Assembly: GCA_947000775.1 (NCBI GenBank)
Contig: CAMQGK010000318.1
Location: 7,184,501-7,248,500, forward strand
DNA: 64,000 nucleotides
Direction of reading: 5' to 3'
Source: Pterois miles
Taxonomy: Eukaryota > Chordata > Actinopteri > Perciformes > Scorpaenidae
In this document: piece after piece, positions 59,061-64,000 of the stretch
Layout: the number at the start of each line of letters is the position of its first letter
How positions within the stretch are numbered: the stretch's first letter is position 1
Position numbers and translations under genes: made by a program
Notes under the pieces: model-generated
Databases searched by the model: none
Told to the model about the DNA's origin: nothing
Seen by the model: the letters and a program-made list of their open reading frames with translations, nothing else

Positions 59061-60090
59061 TACTAGGGCTGAGATGATACACCTTATTCTCCATTTGATT
59101 CTATCACAATATTTGGATGCCGATTCAAAATGTGTTGCGATTTTTAAGTTCTGCGATTACACAATTTTGCAATTCAATACAATGATTTATTGTGAATTTT
59201 GTTAGCTTTTTTAACACTAGATCATGGGAAAAAGTGAAATATACACTTCTAGGGACATTTACTTTGGAAAATATCAAAATGAATACAGTAAAAATCCTTG
59301 ATTTTCAGCATGTATGTAGTCAGAGATGACAAATTTATGAGTCCTTGTCATGCATTATTTATTTAATTATTTTTTTCAGCAAGCCAAAAATCAAAGAATA
59401 AAGACATTTCATTCACAAATTAGGGCTATTTTCTTTTTAATTCATACAGGACATGTAATGGTTTATACTTGTGGTGAATATAATCCAATCAGTCCTGTTT
59501 CCGTGTATGTATTTTGTATATACAGTACAGTTCCCTTTGTTAACACCTTATTTTGATAAATGGACATGTGTATAGATCCGCAAATTTCACCAAGTCCGTC
59601 ACTAGCGCTCCGTTCTCTTTATATATCCATGCTCAGCTCCATCAGGGCCGTTTGAATATATTTAACATACAGTACATAAATGTCATATATGGGTGCTCTA
59701 CAGTTGTAGTGTCAGCCGATTTGACCAGGAAGATGAGAATGATGACTGGCTTCACCGCACGTCACTGTTTTCCGATAATTTTTCCTGTCTATGACAGAGT
59801 TACCATGCAGCTTTAGCCATGATGTTTAGCTCTGCTTTTCCTGGGAATATGTGAAACCCAAAGTGTTTGCATACTTTACTGTATGTGTAGTGTTTACCGC
59901 GTTGGATTTCACATGTGAGGGTGCAGGTCATATCCATGAAGACCCTTCATCGTTTTCTACTGACTGTGGTTTGCTTTGGTTGACGGATACGGTACAGATA
60001 TGACGTCCCGTTACTCAAACTACAACAACAAAACTTCCTTCTTCCTTCAAAAAAAAAAAAGACATTGCGATACACAGGTGAAACTATGCC
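59061..60090 (-). mobile_element. TIR-B copy, long
   Basis: Left end CTAGGGCTGAGATGATAC; the body has ATGGGTGCTCTACAGTTGTA, GTGAAACCCAAAGTGTTTGC and TGTAGTGTTTACCGCGTTGG; near the right end is GCGATACACAGGTGAAAC. It is the inverse of 21019-22045. Confidence 0.7.
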
Positions 60091-61090
60091 ATTTTAATAT
60101 TTTGTCTTTCAAAGAAAGGACATCTTGAGCATTGACACCAGACGGCTGCCCAGCACCGTCTCCCCTGCTCTCCTTGAGCAGCCGGGGTCGAGTGCTTCGC
60201 TCCGAGTTGACATGAAAGTTGCCTTTAAATGGATGACAGGCAGACATAACGAAACCGTGACAGAATTGATGTCACCCTTGAAATGATAGGTTTGTTGTGA
60301 TGCTCTTGTGAGAACATGAGAAATATCTTTTGTACTATCAGGTTCATTACACAACATCATCAGTGTTGGAGGGCGGGCAACAGTGCCGCACTGGGCAAAG
60401 GATTACCGTAGCGTCGCTACAGCAACAACAACCAACCGAGCAGCAACCACAGCAACATCCTCAATCACTTCGGGCTATGTAATAACACACAGAGCTAACG
60501 ACATCAAGGGAATCGCTCCGTGTCACTCAGCAGCCTCGGGGTGGGATGAGCACAGGAGCTGACATTATGAAATGGATTAGATTTGAGACCAATTAAAAAT
60601 GAATTGCTCGAAATGAGCACTGACCCTCGCCGAATTGGATGCCAGTGATCTCATTAGGCTGGTCTCTCACTCAGCGAGCCAGCAGCTGGAGAACGGGCCC
60701 ACCTGAAACACTGTCAGAGAGGGAGGAAAACCCAAAGGGCTGCTGCCTGCAATGGGCTGAGAATCATGTCTCCTCAAGATATGTGGCATGTGGGAGACAT
60801 ACTGTGTGTGCTTTTGTATGTGTCTTTTTTCGTCTGCATGGGTTGACCTCAGGCGACCGTGCATGACAATGTGTGTATAGGTGTGTGTAAAAGCGCTGAC
60901 TGTACACCTTGCTTGCATGCATATAATAACATGTAAATTTGTATAAAGCTATGTGCGTATTCAATAGCCTGTGTTTAATATACGTATTTGTTTACAGCCC
61001 TTGTGTGCATCCATGTGCACACAAAATTAAATATAAAAATATATTTTAAATTTAAATATGTGTTTCTTTACATAAATTTATAAGAAAAAT
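60091..61090. other. Unique sequence; conserved non-coding candidate
   Basis: Repeat-free and complex at 60440-60720 (GACATCAAGGGAATCGCTCC, AATTGGATGCCAGTGATCTC, GAGACCAATTAAAAATGAAT). No exon seen. A weak conserved-element candidate. Confidence 0.3.
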
Positions 61091-61097
61091 AAATATA

Positions 61098-61099
61098 AA

Positions 61100-61139
<40 letters not shown>

Positions 61140-61404
61140 GAAAAAAAAAAATAAAGTAGAGGAGGGCGCTCCGTACAGTAGAAAAATATAAAAAATCATT
61201 CTAAAAAAAAAAAATCTCATGATAAAAAAACCCCCCAATCTCCAATTCAAAAAAAAAAAGAGGAAAATGAAATAAAAAAAAAAAAAAAAAACAAAAAAAA
61301 TAAAAATTTTTATATTTTTTTAATTTATTAAAAAAAAAAATAAAAAAAAATAAATAATAAAATAATATAATATTAAAAAAATATAAAATATTATTTATAG
61401 AGGG
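61098..61404. repeat. A-rich low-complexity tract, possible sequencing or assembly artefact
   Basis: Some 300 bases, very A-rich with many homopolymers, small G and C runs and almost no complex sequence. It ends at GGGGGGGGTGACC and abuts a truncated TIR-B copy. Confidence 0.6.
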
Positions 61405-61410
61405 GGGGGT

Positions 61411-61700
61411 GACCTTGTTCTTGTTTGAAACCCAAAGTGTTTCTGTACTTTACTGTATGTGTAGTGTTTACCACTTTGGATTTAAAATGTGACAGTGCAG
61501 CTCGTATCCACACGGACCCTCCGCTATTTTCTGCTTTCTTGTTGCAGCCAGCTGCTGTTTGTTTTGGTTTTTGATGGATAATGAATGGATATGATGTCAT
61601 GTTACTCATATTACAATAATAAAAGTGGTTATTTCCTTCTGCACCTGCATTGACTAAAACAAAGCAAATATATTGATTATTGATTGGCATTAAAAAAAAC
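61411..61700 (-). mobile_element. TIR-B copy, truncated
   Basis: GAAACCCAAAGTGTTTCTGT, TGTGTAGTGTTTACCACTTT and GATATGATGTCATGTTACTC match the right part of the 59061 and 45345 copies. The left part is missing where the A-rich tract begins. Confidence 0.7.
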
Positions 61701-63702
61701 ATTTCAAAATTGTAAAAAAAAAAAAAAAAAAAAGGCCTTTGGTGACATATGAGGCTCTAGTGAGCTACAATATCGGCAAAGCGTTTCAGGGACGGAGAGA
61801 AAACCATCCTTGTCTAGAGCTACTGCCGTAGCTACCTTAGCCGTGAGGCTAGCTCACGGCTCTAGCCACAGCTGTTAGCCGAAGACAAAACGATTAGCAA
61901 CATTTTTCTCTCCATCTCTGACACAATTCACTGATATTGTCGGACTCTTTTTGATAACTTGTCTTCCTTTCTCTGGGTTGCTTTGCAGTGTACGCAGCTG
62001 TTGCCAATGCTGAAATAGCAACTTTTCCTGCACAATATTCCGCCATTTAATCAGACTTTCACTCTCTGAAAGGACATGAATGTGCATCTGCATTTGTAAA
62101 ACAGCCAATAGGAACGATCTCTCTTTCTAAAATGACTTGTGATTGGCCAGAATCTCCTGGCTAGATTTTTTTAAAGCCAGGCATGAGGTGGTGCAGAAGT
62201 CTTTTTCTCTCATAACATTTGATTTACAATATGCTGAAAGGTTATTATGGAATATTTGCCCAATAATACACAAAATACACTGCCTATCCCAGCTTTAAAA
62301 TGCATTTATTTCTAACACATAGCCATTTACTGTATTAGAGTACTGTTTCCCAGTTCTGCTCAATAAATGCCCATCAGTGTCCTCATCTCTATCACCACAG
62401 CAAAACCCTCTCTCATATCCTCACTCCAAATCGTGAGCAATTAGCTGCTCGCCATCTCGGCAGACTATGTTTTAATTGGTCATTAAGCGTCTGAGGCCTT
62501 CATTAGTGACAGTGCCTTTATCACAGGGAGGAAATTAGCTGATGTATAGAGAGAACAGAAGAAACAAAAAAGAGGCTCAGAGGATGAGGACAGTGTAGTC
62601 TGTACAGATGGTAATAGATGTGGAAAGAAAAAGTCAAGTGAGTGATGGATGAATCATACAGCATGTCTGGTATTCAGCCAGTCTCTATACTTTAAGCCCT
62701 AGTGACACTCTGTGATCTCAGGGCCCGGGGTGGCTTGCATGGTTCCCTTTTTAATTGATACCCTCACTTACAGTAGCGAGAACATGCTGTGAAAGTTTCA
62801 TTAGTCTAGCAATTGAGTGGCAGTGTGTTTCTGAAAGAAAATCCACCCCAAATCAAAAAGAAAACAAGCACTTTGATCAGAACATGAGTTAAGTGTTAGA
62901 AAGGTTGCATAGTATTTTAATTGAGAAATGGTATTTCAATCTGTATGTAAAAATGTTGACATTGAAAACAATGTACTCTTATTGTAGTAAAGGTCTGTCT
63001 GGATTGGCTACCTGGAATCATCCCAGATAAGAAATAGCTAACTCTATTTTTTGGGTGGATTTTCTCCCTTACGATTTGTCCAGTAAAGACCATCTGGGGT
63101 TCCCTGTGGATTTTTCATGTGAGACCAGGGACTGATGGACACGTCCGCGTCCCCTGGGATCGCTCTTAATGCACTTCCAAGGTCGTCTGCCCTCGCTCTA
63201 AGTAGCACAGAGTGGCAACAAGCCCTGACAGCGTCACTGGCCCAGCGGAACTTGCATAAGATGGTTCCTGCTCCTGGAAGCGTGGTGCCATTAAAAATGG
63301 ATAGATCAATATATAAGAATACACGCACCTCCGGCTGTCTATGCTAATTCAGGGAGCAGAAGAAGCAAAGGATAACAGAGGGGAGAAAAGGCGAAAGGAC
63401 AAGGTAGTGAAAGGGAAGTTGAGGAGTTTACAAGGAAAGGAGAGGAAGGGAGGAGGAGGGATATAAGGAAAAGAGGACGAGTGTGAAGGTTGTGTTTAAA
63501 CACATGCGTGGCTTCAGCATGGACAAAAGTAGCATGTCTGTACTTAATTTTCTTGATCTCATTTACTTCTATTATGACCGCTAAAATTATTATATCTAAT
63601 ATTCTCTGCTTTCTGTCTGCTGTCTGAAATAGCACTGTTAATGCAATGTTTTTATGCACACTTCTGAGTTATATTTGAAATCTATAAATAAAGTTAAAAA
63701 AA
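61701..63702. other. Unassigned sequence, partly conserved-looking
   Basis: No gene. At 62420-62560 (AGCAATTAGCTGCTCGCCAT, GACTATGTTTTAATTGGTCA, TTAAGCGTCTGAGGCC) the sequence is complex, with ATTA-type motifs; a weak enhancer candidate. A purine-rich stretch lies at 63355-63480. Confidence 0.3.
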
Positions 63703-64000
63703 ATAGGGCTTCAATCGATTAAAATATTTTTCATGCACTTTTCATATCTGTTCAAAATGTACCTTAAAGGGAGATTTGGCAACTATTTAATACTCTTATT
63801 AATATGGGAGTGGGCAAACAAGCTGCTTCATGCAAATGTATGTATATATTTATTATTGGAAATCATTTAAAAACACAAAACAATGACAGGTGTTGTCCAG
63901 AAACCCTCACAGGTACTGCATTTAACATAAAAATACTGAAGCAAACTGCAGCCCAACAGGCAACAACAGCTGTCAGTGTGTCAGTGTGCTGACTTGACTA
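63703..64000 (-). mobile_element. TIR-A copy running off the window
   Basis: Left end AGGGCTTCAATCGATTAAAA then TCTGTTCAAAATGTACCTTA, CTCACAGGTACTGCATTTAA and GTCAGTGTGCTGACTTGACT. The rest lies beyond 64000. Confidence 0.8.

Noticed and set aside
1..64000. CRISPR array, phage, operon or bacterial defence system
   Set aside because: Codon use, repeats and intron signals all indicate a fish genome; regular tandem repeats with spacers are absent.

Overview
The window looks like non-coding DNA from a teleost fish, probably a percomorph: long introns or intergenic sequence packed with transposable elements. The reasons are the ubiquitous fish-type tRNA-headed SINEs, an L2/Maui-like retroposon tail ending in GGATGGATGG, RTE-like tails (GGGACTAATAAAGGA followed by TCTTATCTTATC or TCTTCTTC), Tc1- and pogo-type DNA transposons, hAT-like MITEs, CA/TG microsatellites and short GT-AG intron candidates. 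Nothing suggests a bacterium, plasmid or virus, and there is no operon, CRISPR array or complete protein-coding gene. Almost every open reading frame is short and chance-like or lies inside a repeat. Family names come from remembered sequence character, not from a database search.

Layout. 0-12 kb: a SINE/L2-type copy, a repeat carrying a hammerhead-ribozyme-like core, several copies of one TIR family (TIR-A, ends GGGCTGTCAA), one of them broken by a LINE fragment with a target-site duplication, a locally duplicated block at 7.9-8.7 kb, a 39-bp microexon candidate and a minus-strand terminal-exon candidate. 12-25 kb: two pogo-type transposons, one carrying a decayed transposase inside a hAT-like repeat and one nested in a TIR-A copy, plus a 5' half of a Tc1-like element that ends at a telomere-like TTAGGG tract, and a complete ~1 kb second TIR family (TIR-B). 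25-34 kb: a phase-compatible pair of candidate exons (27.6-27.8 kb), a direct 4-kb-spaced duplication, and a LINE remnant with a zinc-finger/nuclease-type C-terminus split by a SINE. 34-45 kb: inverted CA/TG arrays, several copies of an 'AGCAGGGGGCGACTCC' repeat (family K), a 41-nt-arm hairpin element, and a ~580-bp polypyrimidine tract. 45-64 kb: more TIR-B copies, an intact-ended 284-bp hAT-like MITE, a rearranged Tc1-like foldback element, a 30-bp microexon candidate, two more SINEs, and an A-rich tract that looks like an assembly or long-read artefact.

The host-gene signals (5.5, 11.5, 27.6-27.8, 53.0 kb) are short and on different strands, so they need not belong to one gene. I did not find a convincing novel system; the most interesting leads are the candidate exons, the hammerhead-like core, the foldback Tc1 derivative and the nested insertion histories.
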